From Haloglomus salinum (GTDB lineage: Archaea; Halobacteriota; Halobacteria; Halobacteriales; Haloarculaceae), in the NCBI RefSeq assembly GCF_024298825.1, contig NZ_CP101153.1, forward strand, positions 1,240,001 through 1,304,000: a stretch of DNA of 64,000 bases. Reading direction: 5' to 3'. Positions 63,387 to 64,000 of the stretch are shown here, in pieces. Below the pieces are notes generated by a model. The model saw only the letters and a list, made by a program, of their open reading frames with translations. It was not told where the DNA came from and made no database searches. Position 1 is the stretch's first letter, and each line of letters opens with the position of its first letter. Position numbers and translations under genes: made by a program.

Positions 63387-64000
63387 CGATGGCCTCGACA
63401 TCGACGACCAGCCACGACGACGAGCCGGAGGAGGAGCCCAGCGAACCGGAGTCCGCGCTGGAGACGGCACGCCGCCAGCTCCAGCACGCCGCCGACCACC
63501 TCGACATCGACCCGAACATCGTCGAGCGGCTCGAACACCCCAAGAAGGTCCAGGAGGTCACCGTGCCGATCGAGCGCGAGAACGGCGACGTGGCGGTCTA
63601 CACCGGGTATCGCGCCCAGCACGACAGCGTCCGTGGTCCATTCAAGGGCGGACTCCGGTACCACCCCGACGTGACGCGCGAGGAGTGTGTCGGGCTCGGG
63701 ATGTGGATGACCTGGAAGTGTGCCGTGATGGACATCCCGTTCGGCGGGGCGAAGGGCGGCATCGCCGTGAACCCCAAGGACCTGACCGACGCCGAGACGG
63801 AACAGCTGACGCGCCGGTTCACCGACGAGATCCGGTCGGTCATCGGGCCGACGACGGACATCCCGGCCCCCGACATGGGGACGGACCCGCAGACGATGGC
63901 GTGGCTGATGGACGCCTACTCGATGCAGGAGGGTGAGACCATCCCGGGAGTGGTCACGGGCAAGCCCCCCATCGTCGGCGGCAGCGAGGGGCGTGATGCG
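63383..64000 (+). CDS. glutamate dehydrogenase, 5' part
   Basis: The window cuts this gene after 206 codons. It converts 2-oxoglutarate and ammonium to glutamate or the reverse. The substrate-binding region is [18 protein letters not shown] (Lys88), [19 protein letters not shown] contains Lys112 and the catalytic Lys124, and [21 protein letters not shown] follows. An acidic N-terminal extension (residues about 1-25) is haloarchaeal. The ATG overlaps the rubrerythrin-like gene by four bases; ATG at 63389 is an alternative start. Coenzyme specificity lies in the missing C-terminal half. Confidence 0.92.
   Translation, partial: MTMASTSTTSHDDEPEEEPSEPESALETARRQLQHAADHLDIDPNIVERLEHPKKVQEVTVPIERENGDVAVYTGYRAQHDSVRGPFKGGLRYHPDVTREECVGLGMWMTWKCAVMDIPFGGAKGGIAVNPKDLTDAETEQLTRRFTDEIRSVIGPTTDIPAPDMGTDPQTMAWLMDAYSMQEGETIPGVVTGKPPIVGGSEGRDA

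Overview
The window is chromosomal DNA from a haloarchaeon (class Halobacteria). The evidence is very high GC, strongly acidic proteins, leaderless starts with a TTTAA- or TTTTG-like box A about 25-30 bases upstream, twin-arginine and haloarchaeal lipobox signals, and a set of genes restricted to or typical of this group: CetZ, archaeal SepF, CDP-archaeol synthase, coenzyme F420 synthesis (CofH/CofG/CofC), HTH_10 bacterio-opsin-activator regulators, and a tRNA with a bulge-helix-bulge intron. I cannot assign a genus.

Layout. 1-5 kb: edge of a Tat-exported protein, a two-gene ABC-2 exporter, dihydrolipoamide dehydrogenase, then a gene-free stretch with tandem and inverted repeats. 5-12.5 kb: an HxlR regulator, a Ca2+/cation antiporter, and an F420 block (cofH facing cofG, then cofC behind cetZ1), followed by an NDUFA9-like protein and a cupin. 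13-20.8 kb: tmk, a methyltransferase, a UvrD/Rep helicase, a zinc finger, and M20 and M32 peptidases. 20.8-27 kb: CPBP protease, a secD without secF beside it, a winged-helix protein with a membrane segment, an F420-type PPOX oxidoreductase, a YbhN-like membrane protein, DUF1028 and sepF. 27-37.5 kb: a minus-strand set (histidine kinase, class V aminotransferase, lipoprotein, oxidoreductase), an alpha/beta hydrolase-Nudix pair, a large secreted repeat protein, and an NMD3-Taw2-like pair. 37.7-45 kb: katG, proline dehydrogenase, carS and the tetrapyrrole operon hemC-sumT-(29-codon micro-ORF)-hemD. 45-55 kb: GerW-like protein, CoA-transferase, a membrane glycosyltransferase, NifU, DUF5783, a membrane zinc-ribbon protein, a VOC dioxygenase, an iron-type alcohol dehydrogenase and a GIDE-domain protein. 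55-64 kb: rtcB, a 7TM histidine kinase, small orphan proteins, the intron-containing tRNA(CAU), a large bacterio-opsin-activator-type regulator, and a rubrerythrin-like mini-protein overlapping the start of glutamate dehydrogenase, which runs off the end.

The genes are mostly housekeeping and metabolic, so no phage, plasmid, CRISPR or defence island is apparent. The least explained material is (1) a family of dispersed intergenic inverted repeats ending in GAAAGCCCC on one side and GAAAGGGG on the other, two copies of which share about 285 bp; (2) a secreted protein with about 20 short GVSVGG-type repeats controlled by a promoter carrying a perfect 7-bp inverted repeat; (3) a micro-ORF joined to both neighbours by ATGA overlaps in the heme operon; and (4) several small orphan or truncated proteins.
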